Shown here: positions 34,440 through 45,551 of the stretch, in pieces
Layout of the letters: every line of letters starts with the position of its first letter
Numbering within the stretch: position 1 is the first letter of the stretch
Assembly (NCBI RefSeq): GCF_037126465.1
Contig: NC_088203.1
Coordinates: forward strand, 51,497,581 to 51,561,580
Direction: 5' to 3'
Length of the DNA: 64,000 bases
DNA from: Ornithodoros turicata
Taxonomy: Eukaryota > Arthropoda > Arachnida > Ixodida > Argasidae
Program-made: the position numbers and the translations under genes
Notes under the pieces: model-generated
The model's input: the letters and a program-made list of their open reading frames with translations, nothing else
The model's database searches: none
Told to the model about the DNA's origin: nothing

Positions 34440-35700
34440 CACTGCTCGGCCGCGTATCGCGTGTAGAGGAATTGGTGACATATCATACAACTGTCCACAA
34501 TTTTCCTGCAAGGTATGAAAGAAATGGAAGGTAAGCTTCAAACTGCTCACATAGGCATATAAAACCATAAACGACGTGCATTTTGAATAGCTTGCTTAAC
34601 TTTACAATATACCTGAAATATTGACTTATGTTTCGCATATTTGATCGCCCTAACGAGCCCTGAGAATGGAGTAGAAACACACAAACACGAGACTCCCCAG
34701 CCTCAGGTTTTGTGATGGAGATCAGATACAACTTACCTGCTTTCTATGTGTTCTTTAGCTTATTTGTTTGCATGGTCATGTATTCTACTCTAAAAGTGGG
34801 GAGGGTCTCGAGAACGTACAGTCATTTCTATAACCTGAGTGTAGAGAGGGAATTTAGAAAACTTCGGTGATCATTTGGAATTGTGCTGTTGGTTCAGCAG
34901 TGGGGCCTCAAAAGGGCAAGCAATGATGCAAGCCGATCACAGGTTGGCCCACCAGGGCATGAGCTGCCTATGAATTTGTTCGAATCTGCACAGGTCATAT
35001 TCTGATTGGAATCACTTGAAACAGAAGTTCAACACTGGAAGGAAGAGGTGGAAAAGGCAACACACACCAGGTTTTCAGCTCACACTGGTTCAAGAAGAGC
35101 TACTGTGGGTACAGAAAAGTGGTGCTACAGGTGTCACCGTTCGGGCACTTATGTCTCCTAGCATGTCTTATGGCATGCTCCTGGAGGTTATAGTCATAAC
35201 AAAGTAAAAAGCGACTACCACCTTTTCATTTGTTTATTTTAATTTTCAGGCACCTGTGCACGACAGCTAAAGTCACAGGAAAGCGTCAAAAGGGTTGCAA
35301 TATGCCTCGCACACATGACGGTTTACATGGATGGTGCAGGACTAAATATGAAATACCAAAGTTCGCACCTTGGTCACGACGTTGCACTGTGTCACACCTC
35401 ACTGTCTGCAACAGGAAAATCTGATATTGCAGCTAACCACATAATATCAGTAATATAATACAGTACAGCATAGAACTTTAGATACACACAAAAGTCTTCC
35501 ATTAAACATGTCTCCAAATATGCACAATATGTGCAAGGTGGTCAAGGTGATGCACTAAAAAATACAGCTTCTTTGAACAACATGAGTGAGCAGATAGCGA
35601 GCAGGTGTGGGTGTGAGCCAGCGCGGAAGAAATGTGTTTCCACATCTGCAATCGGAACGTTCACACATTGTGGCCCCCTCTCCACTAACAGCTGGAAAAA
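34440..35700. other. No recognisable gene
   Basis: Short ORFs only; no domain or repeat that I can name. Confidence 0.4.
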
Positions 35701-35701
35701 G

Positions 35702-36579
35702 CACAGATTGAGAAGTTACCCGTCCAAAAGAATTCGTTACCAGTTAAGTTACCGTGTGAAAATTGTAACTAAGTTAATAACGAAGAGCCTGAAATGTAAC
35801 TCGAACTTACTGAGTTACTTGGAAAAAAGAACGAGTTACTTCCAAGTTACTTCGGACACAAAATAGCATTACGCAGGTGCAGCGCGTGTGAGCAGTTGAG
35901 TTAGACCTTGTGTTACTTGCGGAGGAGTGCAACACGCTGAGATCGTCTTCGTTTATATCCAACAATAGACCTCTCCCTCTCTGTAAACAAATGACGTCTT
36001 AGTGTTCGACAGCGCCACAAATTTGGTAGTGTTGAACTACGCTCGAAGCTAGAGGTGAACAAGGTCGCGCCCGAAAGCCACAGTCTTGAGAGGATTAGAT
36101 GGTTCCTGAAGGGGACGCGACCTTCGGTCCCACTTTTCTTTCAATAGGAGGCAGCGAACAAGTGCCCGTTCATGGAACCCTGCCCGCTCCTTCCGAATTC
36201 TTTCGGGTTGAGTTACCAACGTCATGGTGACGTTTCTCTGATTGAGGTCTATTCGAACGCTGTGCATCTTACTCCCTGTGGGTGCACAACGGTTCAGCTT
36301 CATTTCAATGGAAGCGATTCTTACTTCCTGAATAAAATATTGTTTTATGCGTAACTGTAAATCACGTTTTATAGCAAAAAATGCCATGAAGGAACCGGAG
36401 AGAAAGCAAGAAAATATGTGCACGAACTTAATTTACTTTGGCAAAGTTACGTGAAAAAGAAACAAGTTCCTCTGAAAGTTATCAGGGCGCAAAAGTACCG
36501 AGTTAAGTTACAAGTTACCAAAAAAAAAGGAACTTAGTTACAGAAACGAGTTACTTGTAACGAGTTACCTCGAACTCTG
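35702..36579. mobile_element. hAT-like element with AAGTTAC/GAGTTAC repeats (copy 1)
   Basis: Left part has GTTACC, AAGTTAC and GAGTTACTT units (35,712-35,870), right part the same on the opposite strand (36,440-36,570), ending GAACTCTG, which matches the end of the element at 25,932-27,418. Possible duplication GGAAAAAG/GAAAAAAG with one mismatch is tentative because two extra bases sit at the left end. No transposase. Confidence 0.6.
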
Positions 36580-36975
36580 GAAAAAAGTGTCTGTTTCCTT
36601 GGAGCTGATGAATTTTCTTTGGAGTACTACGCAGATATTAGCCTTCTGAATATGAAGTTAAGCATCTTTGAGATAATAACTTTCATTCACAAAGCAAGCA
36701 TATGTGTTGTATAGTGATTGGAGGACAAAGCTTTACTGGTATATGGATGGATAGCTTTGCTCCCCCACACCTATATGGATGGGAACAGAATGTACTGGTT
36801 GTGTTGGGAGAGGTAATTAAGATGCGCAATAGTACGCTGCTCAGTGGCAGATATTCACTTGTGATGTCCTGTTCAAAGCACAACCAGTGCGTATTTGTCC
36901 ACGAGTATGCATGAAATGCAGCAGTCATCATAGACTGGATAGCTGCCAGTCAAGTTGTACCAACCAACCAAAGAA

Positions 36976-37330
36976 GTTGTTCCGACTTAAGTTACTGTGT
37001 GAAAAATGTAACTAAGTTAATAATGAAGTTGTTTGGCCTGAACTGTAGTTTGCAGTTTCTCAGTTACTTAAAAAATGAGTTACTTCCAAGTTACTTCTGA
37101 CACAAAATACAGTACACAGGTGCCTACGTCCACGAACAGCTAATTGAGTTTGGACCTTGAGTTGCCTGCAGAGAAGTGCAGCATGCTTGAAATTCGAATG
37201 CTTTGCACTTCTAATGTGTTGCTGTCAGTCCCTGTGGGTGCACAAGGGTTGAGCTTCATTGAGTTGCAATGGCAGCGGTTCTTTCTTACCCATCTTGCAT
37301 GAGCATTTTGTAGGACCTTGGCGGGTGTGC
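36976..37330. mobile_element. hAT-like element, truncated copy 2
   Basis: Direct-oriented relative of 35,720-36,340: shares TAAGTTACTGTGTGAAAA, CTAAGTTAATAA, TTACTTCCAAGTTACTTC and, further in, CCCTGTGGGTGCACAA...AGCTTCATT. The middle and right end are lost. Confidence 0.65.
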
Positions 37331-37769
37331 ACAAGGCATTTTATTTCTGCCTGCATTCGCGCCACCTACCTCCACGGAAGTGCATCGTGCACTACAGAAC
37401 TTTACTCCACCCAAGGGCAGATCCATACCGTCGGTTTGGGGGCGGGGCGGTGCAGTATATCTGTCGGAGGGCATACTGGGGGAGGGGACAGTGGGAAATC
37501 CCATGCATAAGCTGACTTTTTTGGGGTAAGGTAGATCGCCAATCCCCCTAACGCGTAGATCTGACCCAGAGTCCACCTCAGTCCTCAGCTCATCATACAT
37601 ACGCTAACACTTAGTAGCTCCAACTCAGACAAAGATGAAAAGTGGACCGATGTAAGCAGGTGTACAAAGCCGCAAGAAGAAAGCTGCTGCCCACTAGCAA
37701 CTACCTTGCAAATTAAATTGCTCAGATTGCGAATGAAGGCTGCTAGACTGTCGCTATTGTTAATGAAAA

Positions 37770-38045
37770 AACCTATAAGTAATTCATAGAGGTCATGTGT
37801 AAGACTATATAGGATGCTACAGGATCCTTATGGGTTTTTTAGGAACCTATATAGCTCCTGTGTAGGTCATTATGGGATCCTATACGAGTTCATGCAGGAG
37901 TCATTTAGGACCATGCAGGAGCCATAAGTTCCTACATTGAGGATGTACGAGTTACACGGGTCTTATATGTAGACCATGCAGGAGTCATACAGGGTCACAT
38001 ACGGCCACATATAGGAGTCATCCTTTATCGACCCGTTATGAGTCC
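37770..38045. repeat. Degenerate short-repeat block (CCTATA/GCAGGAGTCAT units)
   Basis: Irregular repeats such as TATAGGATGC, GGATCCTATA, CATGCAGGAGTCAT and CATATAGGAGTCAT. A block with similar CCTATAA/TATAGGAG units lies at 40,425-40,575 and could be the opposite subterminal arm of one element, but no matched ends were found. Confidence 0.45.
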
Positions 38046-38102
38046 CTGAAACCTTGAAACAAGTAAGAACGTGCAGGAACACCCCCACCCCCCATAACAG
38101 CG

Positions 38103-38158
38103 CTCCTAAAATCAATATAAAATTTTTACATGTAAAAAGTTTGTATTGATTTTAGGAG
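38103..38158. repeat. Near-perfect 56-bp palindrome
   Basis: Arms start CTCCTAAAATCAAT and meet at ACATGT; only two positions on each side fail to pair. It is followed 15 bp later by a second palindrome. Confidence 0.9.
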
Positions 38159-38173
38159 GACTGATATGTGTTT

Positions 38174-38211
38174 CATCAGTTATTTTAAGCTGCAGCTTAA
38201 AATAACTGATG
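38174..38211. repeat. Perfect 38-bp palindrome centred on CTGCAG
   Basis: Arms read CATCAGTTATTTTAAGCTG and its exact complement with no loop. Together with the palindrome just upstream it would form a double cruciform. Confidence 0.92.
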
Positions 38212-38219
38212 TTCGATTC

Positions 38220-40030
38220 ATTTTTGGAACATACATACAAGTCCATTATTGATCGACCAAACATCCAACATAAAATGATGCGTGCGTTCCATGCACAGAT
38301 TTGGCATATTACAGTACTTAGCGTTTTTCAAACGTGATTGTTGAACCCCCATCCAGCGATATTGCTTTGTCGCTCGATGGGTTTCCGGGTTCAATATCTC
38401 GGCCTGCAGCTGTCATATCGGGACGCGGTTTTTTGGGACGAATTCCCGTTTCTTCCCCCTTCGCCTACATGATCGTGGCTTGTGAGAAATCCTGACAGTT
38501 GTCGAGATGTTTGGAAATTCAAGGTCCCCGTCGATGCTTCCGACACCTCCAAAGTCCCGTAACTCTCACCCCGTTTGTCGGATCGAGACCAAAATTTAGG
38601 TCCGAACAGGTCTGGAATAGTTCTACGATCGCTCAAATCACACTAGCACCTGATCTCTAGTGGTTTAGAAGTTGTACGAGGAGACGTGTTAGTAACGCCG
38701 TTTGTTTCGAACTTCGCAGCCCTTTTTCGGAAATAAGCTCGCGTCAGACATGGTTTATCTTTGGAGAGCATACTGTTATCGACGCGGTGCACGTGGGAAC
38801 ATTTACCACACTTTTCCAACTTTAGCGGTTCTAGCGAGTTACAGGTTTCCGCGTTTAGTGGCCTCCCAGTACATGGGACCGACGGCTTTTTCCCCCAAAA
38901 CGTTCTCCTTGCTGCGACATGGTCGTGTTTCCCTTCGCTGTGACGGTGTCGATGTGCTCTTTCGAACAGCGTTGATCTCGTAGGCGCGCGACGTTCCGTT
39001 CTCGCGATATCGCTCTAAGAGTATGACGAGGCGACAAGTCTGGCTAGCGCAACCCTGAAACGCTTCCCACTGTTCGGAGTCTCAACTCGCTTACTCGACG
39101 TCCGATTCAGTCGAAATTTTATGTGCATGTGCTCTGTTCTCTGCTCTACAACTTTCTCATTCAGACAATCCGTCGATTTCCAGTGGTTACGGCGTCATTC
39201 TCGAAATTCCTGACACCGACCACAATTGCCTGGCTTTGTCCCCGTTTTCAGGTTCCAAGCCGGCGGCGGATGCGAATTCCCTTATAATGGACAAACGCAC
39301 TCGACATAGGCAACGCGTAGAAACTTGCTGCACCTTTCTATCCCTCTCCGTTCTCGAGTTAGGACACCGTGGCAACGGCGGCCCTCTTATACATAGGACC
39401 GGGGGCATTTTTCTCGATGTCGGGTTTTTCCTGTCGTAGAAAGGCGATTGACGTCTCTTTTTGACGGGGAAAGCGTCCTCTTTCCGATAGTCTCGTCTTC
39501 GCCCGTTCTCTTCTCCGTTCTCTTGCCATAGTGCGAGGAGCGCCTGAACAGCTGGCATCTTCCTTCCCTTCCACTGCCGCCACCAGTCGCAGCCCTGGCG
39601 TCCATTTCGCTTGCAAAGTCGAGGTCGGACGCGTTTGTTCTCGCGTCCGTTGTTTCGCGTTTCGTTGTGGCTCTGGGCTCCTCTGGTGCACCGAACTGCT
39701 GTGGATGTGTTTTTGTGCTCTACAGGTGATGCATGGACGTGCTTTCGTGTGTGCGTGTTGGAAGATACGTCCACAAGCCCTTAGATTTGGTGAAGTAAAG
39801 GTTAGTTGCGTGCCAGTAGTGTCATGTTTGGTGCTTTTTCTTCAGTATCCTTTCTAGCATGTGGGTTCCTCCTACTTTATGCTCTCAGTGTGATTATCAC
39901 CCTTGTGCTTCCTATCACCTTATCTCTATCTGTTAGCTCAGTGTCCCTATTGGTAAACCTCCAACGCTCATCAGGGTGAAGATGTCACATGTGATGCTCC
40001 AGTGGCCCTGCTACTTATGACGAATTTGTG
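38220..40030. other. CpG-rich stretch with no supported gene
   Basis: Open frames of up to 195 codons on the minus strand (39,187-39,774) and about 110 on others overlap one another, are basic and low in recognisable motifs, and probably reflect GC content. Two parts (38,740-38,930 and 39,290-39,430) resemble each other loosely. Could hold a CpG-rich promoter or first exon. Confidence 0.35.
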
Positions 40031-40038
40031 AATTTCAG

Positions 40039-40141
40039 ATGCTTTTCACGGATCGATTTCCGTGAACAACGCAGCTGAGCCAGCACACACACGACGTGGA
40101 AAAACGAACAGATACGTCACGGAAATGTTGAAAGGCATCAA
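40039..40141 (+). CDS. Candidate internal exon (unknown protein)
   Basis: Bounded by a good acceptor (AATTTCAG) and a strong donor (GTAAGT). One frame is open throughout and gives a polar, basic segment ending NRYVTEMLKGIK. No domain is recognised and no partner exon was found, so this is an exon prediction only. Confidence 0.3.
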
Positions 40142-40424
40142 GTAAGTCGCGCCAAAGTACGTTGCAGAGCTCTTCACTGATTTGTGTTTACTGTGAAACA
40201 GACGAGGCATACCCCTCACCCATGCAACTCCGTCATCTGCTCCGCGGCAGTGCAAGCCTTTACAGCTGTGTCCTTGAATGTAAAAAAAATTGTGGATGGT
40301 ATTAATAAATAATTTGCAGGGAAGTAGACGGTATTTTATTGTACTACTCTTTTATTATTTTCGTTCATTGCATGTGTATACATGTATCGCCACTGTCAAA
40401 TTTCATACCGTGTCCCCATACACG

Positions 40425-40575
40425 CAGTGTACAGGTCATATAGGAGACGCAGGTCCTACATCTCCTATAATACCTCTATTGCTCCTATAAAGCTTATAAC
40501 TCCTGTGGTACCTACACCACTTATAGGTCCTATATCCAATAACATCATATGTATAAGATCTACATATAGGAGTTT
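40425..40575. repeat. Degenerate CCTATAA/TATAGGAG block
   Basis: Irregular units such as CTCCTATAA, CTTATAGGTCC and ATATAGGAG, similar in type to 37,770-38,045. Relationship between the blocks is unproved. Confidence 0.4.
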
Positions 40576-40734
40576 TCAGTAGTACCTTTGTGTCATAGCG
40601 TTGTACGCGATATGGTAGAAACTGTTTCCCTCAAGGAACTGCTGACAATTTTCCAAATGTGGCAAAAACAAAAAGAAAGAAAGACCAGAGGGAAAGCAAG
40701 GCACTACGCGGACGTGCAGCGAAAACAGGAACAA

Positions 40735-40880
40735 CAACAACAACTTTATTTTTTACCTTGGAGAGTGGAGAGTTTCATCGCCACAGGCGATACTCTACCC
40801 CATTGCTGGTTGGAATGGGGGGAATAAAATAACGAGCCCCTTCACAATAACGATCGAGGTCCGATGGTGCCCAGAAATGT
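40735..40880 (-). mobile_element. LINE-like 3' tail, minus strand
   Basis: On the minus strand the stretch ends in AATAAAGTTGTTGTTGTTG, a (TTG)n tail after an AATAAA-like signal, preceded by a GGCGAT/ATCGCC-type small stem. This is the form of a non-LTR retrotransposon 3' end; no coding part accompanies it. Confidence 0.45.
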
Positions 40881-40884
40881 CAGA

Positions 40885-41090
40885 AGAGCTTTGAGCGCAG
40901 AGAGTTGCTGGGCTGGATTGGGCCAGGGACAAGTTGACTCTCCCACCTGCTGCCACTGTGGTGCTCTTGAGGATCTGGAGCATATTCTTCTTCATTGCCC
41001 TCACTACCAATTATCCCGAACCACACTCTCCGAGTCTCTTCGTCAGCTGGACTCTCGCCCTTTCTCCCTATCGAAAACAGGAATAAATAA
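40885..41090 (+). pseudogene. LINE ORF2 C-terminal zinc-knuckle fragment
   Basis: The frame reads SPTCCHCGALEDLEHILLHC and then PHYQLSR, the CCHC-type motif at the end of RNase H-bearing LINE ORF2 proteins (compare CEHCGTALSVMHILIVC in the intact LINE here). Only about 65 codons remain, and a LINE-like AATAAATAAAG end follows at 41,081-41,091. Confidence 0.7.
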
Positions 41091-41101
41091 AGGCACATTG
41101 A

Positions 41102-41717
41102 AGGGACTATGAAACGATTTTTTTCTTCGTTTCGTTCGAAAGAAGACATTTTTCTGAGTCTAGAACCGAAATTTTACTTTCGTCGCGCGAGCGGATTTCT
41201 CGGGAGCGAATTTAAACGGAGCGGCGAAGGGAGGACAGCTGGCGCCACGCCGTGACGAGCTGCCGAGCGGAGACACAACGGGTAACTTGACGCGACCACG
41301 GCCGGCTCAGCAACACGTTATCGTGACGTGTCGCCGAGCCGAGGAATCCCGCCAGGAGCATGCGCCGTAGGATCCCGCGTATGCGTTCATCGGGAGTGGA
41401 AATCTCCATGACAGCAGCTTTCGCGCGATCGGCAGATTTCGGCAGTGGCGGCAGCCACAGCGCGAGCTCGCGGCATTACTTGCCATTGTGCAACACCGGT
41501 GACGTAACGGGGAACCGAAGCGCGGTCCGTACAGTTACACCATCGGCAGGGAAATATGCGCGGGAGAGGAGGAACGCGGAAGAGACATTTCTAGCGCACG
41601 CTCCTCGCAGAGTGGAGCGATTTCGTCCGGAAAAATTTGTGGCATATTAGTTTCTCTGCGGGAAGAACAGTTTCCATCGCAAAAAAGTATGGGGGTTCGG
41701 GAAATTTCATAGTCCTT
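41102..41717. mobile_element. Nonautonomous element with AGGGACTATGAAA ends
   Basis: Left end AGGGACTATGAAA, right end TTTCATAGTCCTT, flanked by TTGA at 41,098-41,101 and 41,718-41,721. The 616-bp interior is strongly GC/CpG-rich, unlike its AT-rich surroundings. No transposase is visible. Superfamily unknown. Confidence 0.6.
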
Positions 41718-42213
41718 TTGAGCAAAGCTGCAAGTTACCTTTAATTACTCGGAATCGTGGCAGGCATGCAATGTGTTCGCCATGTGGAAAATAGAAAAAT
41801 ATGCAACTGCGTGACCTACCATCATTGCAGTTTCTTTGTTTTATCTTTCATAAATCATAACGTATAAATGAGGACCTGGGAACTTCTTTGGACACATTTT
41901 AATGATGCACACTGCGCATAAATCTGCAGGCTCCATTGATTAACATTACCAAATCTACAAAGGTACGCAGAGCACGTTGGTAAGGGGAAGCTATGCGTCA
42001 GCACTACATTGTCTGAATCCACCCCTGTTTTTGTTTTACTGCTTCTCAGGCTTGCCACACAGTCAGCTGCCATTGTCATTTCATACCCTTCCTTGTTTGT
42101 CACGGTGCATATTTTGTTGCCTCCATTATGTAAGAAATAGCATGCATACATACCACACAAAATTCATTTGCATTACATACTGCTTCATGAATTGTTGAAT
42201 GGAGTGGCTGTTT

Positions 42214-42388
42214 CAGGGAGGCTGAGTTCGTTCAGTGTCGCGATAACTTGATGCGTCGAGAAAAATAATCGGAACGTGTCCATTGGCACGCGGGAAGCAC
42301 CATGCGCAACGCTGTGCAATAGACGCATTCCGATTACTTATCTCGACGCATCAAGTTATATCGATACTGAACGAACGTCGCCTCCCTG
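42214..42388. mobile_element. Palindromic short element (CAGGGAGGC ends)
   Basis: About 60-bp inverted arms: CAGGGAGGCTGAGTTCGTTC at left and its near-complement ending GCCTCCCTG at right, both including CTTGATGCGTCGAGA. The 175-bp total and CAG...CTG ends suggest a hAT-type miniature element; no clean 8-bp duplication was found. Confidence 0.7.
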
Positions 42389-42734
42389 GTTCTTTAAGGC
42401 TTTCTTGAATGTCAATGTAGGAGTTGTCACTGTTGCAGGCCAGTTGTCCCTAGGAAATTGAGCTCAATATGTCATAGTTTCCCTTTGTTATGAAGGCCCT
42501 GTCTGGTGCAGTGTCTAGTTATGCGCACTCTTATACATGGCCAGTGGGTACCTAACTGCTGATTAAAGTGCCTGCTATCTGATCTTCATCCAATTACACA
42601 CCATATGAGCATGTTAATTATTTATTTTAACGTTAATTATTTATAAGTATTTAATTGTTTACTTGCACAAGGATGAGCTGAAGCAGCTGGCATTACTGAA
42701 TGTGTAACAGTGCACACCTGCTCTCACTCACAGC

Positions 42735-43131
42735 AAGACTTCAGGAAGATGTCACCATGGACGCCATCCTGGACATTATACCGAACAACCTAAGATGGAA
42801 TGCTTGACCGCATTCACTTGGCGGCAAAACAAGACCTACCAAACATTATGAGACACTTCAAGGTCACATACAATGAAAAGCTGCACGAAAATGACTTCAT
42901 CACTGTGGAATTGTGGGTCAACGGAATGAAAGCTGAGGAATATAACCCGGTCCCATTCTTCAAACACCAAAATTGACAGGATGATTCAAGCATACTCAAC
43001 CGGTCACCCAGCGAACTGCTTGAGGATAAAGACTTCCCCCTTGTCAACATGACCCCACCCCAGGTTCAACTGCTCAAGGCTTTGGGCACAGATAGAATAT
43101 GTATTGATGGCACCCATGGCACTACAGGTAA
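42735..43131 (+). pseudogene. MULE transposase, N-terminal part
   Basis: Frames in sequence read LQEDVTMDAILDII, then after a frameshift LAAKQDLPNIMRHF, LHENDFITVELWVNGM, an in-frame TGA near 42,976, and LLKALGTDRICIDGTHGT. The last block carries the first catalytic Asp of MULE (Mutator-like) DDE transposases. A GTAATA donor-like site follows at 43,131. The next part of the domain appears at 44,845, so the intervening 1.7 kb is either an intron or insertion. Confidence 0.7.
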
Positions 43132-43139
43132 TAACAGGT

Positions 43140-44840
43140 CATGACATGTTCTTCCATTCCTTTTTTGCTGCCTTGTCTTTCTCTCTTTCTCAAACATTTT
43201 GACACCGAAAACCATAATGACAATTTAGAAAAGTGGTCACCTTTTGTTGTGGCCCCGTCCTCATGGGAATGACAGCAAGTTTAGTGCTGTATGGAAAAAG
43301 CAGCAGCATGCGTTCTACGGGTGTAGGAGATGATTATTCTAGCAGGCTGAGTGTTTTTTTTCTGCAGATCTACCTGACATCTGTGAAAAGACCTGTTTCA
43401 CATAACCGAGAAATATACAGGGAGAAATAAATAGGCCCGTGCACTTCGCCAGAGGGTAGCCCCACGCTCTGCCTTCGGCGCCACTCCACGGACTGTTCGC
43501 AATTGGGTATGTGAGCCGGCTGCACTGTACGCCGCGGCTTCCAGAATTCCAACTGATCTCTTATGCGACTTCTTCCTAAGTTCTAACGTAAAAAAAATGC
43601 ATTAAGCTTGACGAGAGTGGTCATATGAACGGAGTCAGTGAAACTCAGAACACGATAAACGTTGGCCAGTCGTAATTTCAAACGCAACGTTGAGCATACT
43701 GGTAAACATGGTTACGGCGTACAGATCACTCGGCGCTGTGGAGATCCAATGTTCCGTTGAAACAGCCCGCACTTCTAGCAACTGATGGAATATTTTTTAC
43801 GCCGTTGTCTGTGTACTGCGGTCTTTCCGAGCCGTGTTAACCATTGAGGCGTCTCGAATTCAGCATTATGTATTTGATGCACGACGACTTTGGCATTTAT
43901 ATTTGTGGGGGACGTGAGGATTTCGAGCAGGGGATTTACATTTATTATTAGTGTTCCGTGTTCACCTCCCAATCTCGGCGTGGAAAGCCATCATCCTAAC
44001 CACTATGCCACGGGAGCTGGTGGATTTATATTTGACTTCACAAAATAGTATAGTTATAAAACACGCACAGAAAGTGGTCTCACACTGGAAACCAGTTTTG
44101 AGATATCGTGCTACTAACAAGAACAGACGCCGAGAAACTCTTCCATGAAATGGAAGACATTTCAGAGTAACGCAGAACACAAGTGCTCTGGAAGAATTAA
44201 ACATCATATTTTCTAACTGTTAACATGTGCATGAAATTTTAATCAGGTGTGTGTTGTGGGTCCCAAAGTAGAATGTTAGGCATTCAATCAAGATGACCAG
44301 GGGGAACCTTCGGTGACCTCATTAAGCCGTTAGGCACGTTGAGAAGTGGACACGTTGTCCCTTGTTGACAGAGTTACTTCAAAATTATCAGAGCCAACGG
44401 TTTATTACCGAGAAGTGGTCGAAAGATGAACCGCCAGTCTCCAGACCCAAACTAAACAACCAAACATGCCTTGTGCGAAAACGATGGTGCGAGTGCCGTG
44501 CTTCCTTTTCACCATTGCCTGCAACAACCCAACTGCGTAGATTCGTCTAACCTCTACAGCACCTGACACTGCTTTACAAACTAGAGAAATTTGGTTTTCA
44601 ATTAACGTTCGACTTTTTTTTCTTACCAAGTGCCTGAGCAACAGGCACCAACTTGTTTCTGCACATGGTTTTCAGAGCGTAAAGACCTGCATTAATCCAG
44701 GCATACCACATTGGTCTGTACTAGGACGTACTACTACGTGCTAGTCTGTACTAGCACGTAGCAGAGCCGCAGGTAGCGCGGTCGCCACATAAGCAATACA
44801 CAGAAGCACTATATTTAGCTTATAAGATTATACGTGTATT
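43140..44840. other. Intron or insertion within the MULE gene; holds a tRNA-like element
   Basis: No coding region is supported here. It separates two consecutive parts of the MULE transposase. A tRNA-like stretch is described separately at 43,956-44,021. Confidence 0.4.
43956..44021 (-). repeat. tRNA-Glu-like SINE head or pseudogene
   Basis: On the minus strand GCTCCCGTGGCATAGTGGTTAGGATGATGGCTTTCCACGC resembles a tRNA-Glu A box and anticodon arm, but the B box (GGTGAACACGG) is degenerate and arms pair poorly. Probably a SINE relic. Confidence 0.5.
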
Positions 44841-44844
44841 CATG

Positions 44845-44953
44845 TGGCTGGAGGTTCTTACCAAATTCCTGCTTCCTTCCTATAAGCTTTGATGTTGAGC
44901 TGGTAACTTTGCTATGCGTTGACGAATTCGTCTACGGGTTCCCATGCACCGTC
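44845..44953 (+). pseudogene. MULE transposase, middle part, interrupted by the Polinton
   Basis: The frame gives FDVELVTLLCVDEF and VYGFPCTV up to the target site. It continues without loss of frame at 61,249 on the other side of the Polinton if one 6-bp target copy is removed. Confidence 0.8.
44948..44953 (+). repeat. Polinton target-site duplication, left copy
   Basis: ACCGTC, directly before the AGTAGTACT end. The right copy at 61,243-61,248 is GCCGTC (one mismatch). A 6-bp duplication is characteristic of Polintons. Confidence 0.8.
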
Positions 44954-45375
44954 AGTAGTACTGCCCCATTACGCACAACGACGTCCTTTTTCTAATCCAG
45001 TTCCAGGAATTCTATTCTAATCCAATTCTAAGCCAAAATCCACTTTTAAGCCAACCTAATCCAGTTGGAATCCAACACAAGTCAAATCCAAAGCCATCTG
45101 ATTGGTCGCCATTAGCTCCGCCCACTTCACGTTGATTGGCCCACGCTAAGCCTACTGATCGTTGACTGGTTGACCGTTCCACTCCTTTATGCTAATTAGT
45201 TCGCTCGGTTCCGCACACTTCACGCTGATTTCCCATGCTAAGCCTACTGATCGTTGATTGGTTTACCGTATCTCCACCCCTTTATGCTAATTACTTGGCT
45301 CCTCCCACTTCACGTTGATTGGCCCACGCTAAACCTACTGATCTTTGGTTGGTTAATCATAGCGCTGCCCCGTTA
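44954..45375 (+). repeat. Polinton left terminal inverted repeat
   Basis: Inverted match to 60,831-61,242 plus 55,112-55,143. The outer 150 bp are A/T-rich with several TCTAATCC/AAGCC units; the inner part is a tandem array of about 92-bp units (starts near 45,125, 45,219, 45,309 and 45,401) each containing GATTGG, the inverted CCAAT box, and some a GC box (CTCCGCCCA). The array continues to about 45,540. Confidence 0.9.
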
Positions 45376-45551
45376 TGCTAATTACTTGGCTCTGCCCACC
45401 TCACACTGATTGGTGCACGCCGATCGCTGAGCCTCTATGCTAGTTAGCCAGCTCCGCTGATTGGTCCGTGCTAAGCCTACTCATCCAGATTGCTCCTCTT
45501 CTCCACAGACTTCTAAGCCCCCACTGACTGGCCCGCACTAAGCCCACCATA

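Noticed and set aside
39187..39774. 195-codon minus-strand ORF
   Set aside because: Very basic, no domain, overlapped by other open frames on both strands in a CpG-rich stretch; explained by composition.
43067..44953. Simple intron between MULE parts
   Set aside because: The donor GTAATA and the nearest AG upstream of 44,880 do not restore the frame, so an intron was not asserted.
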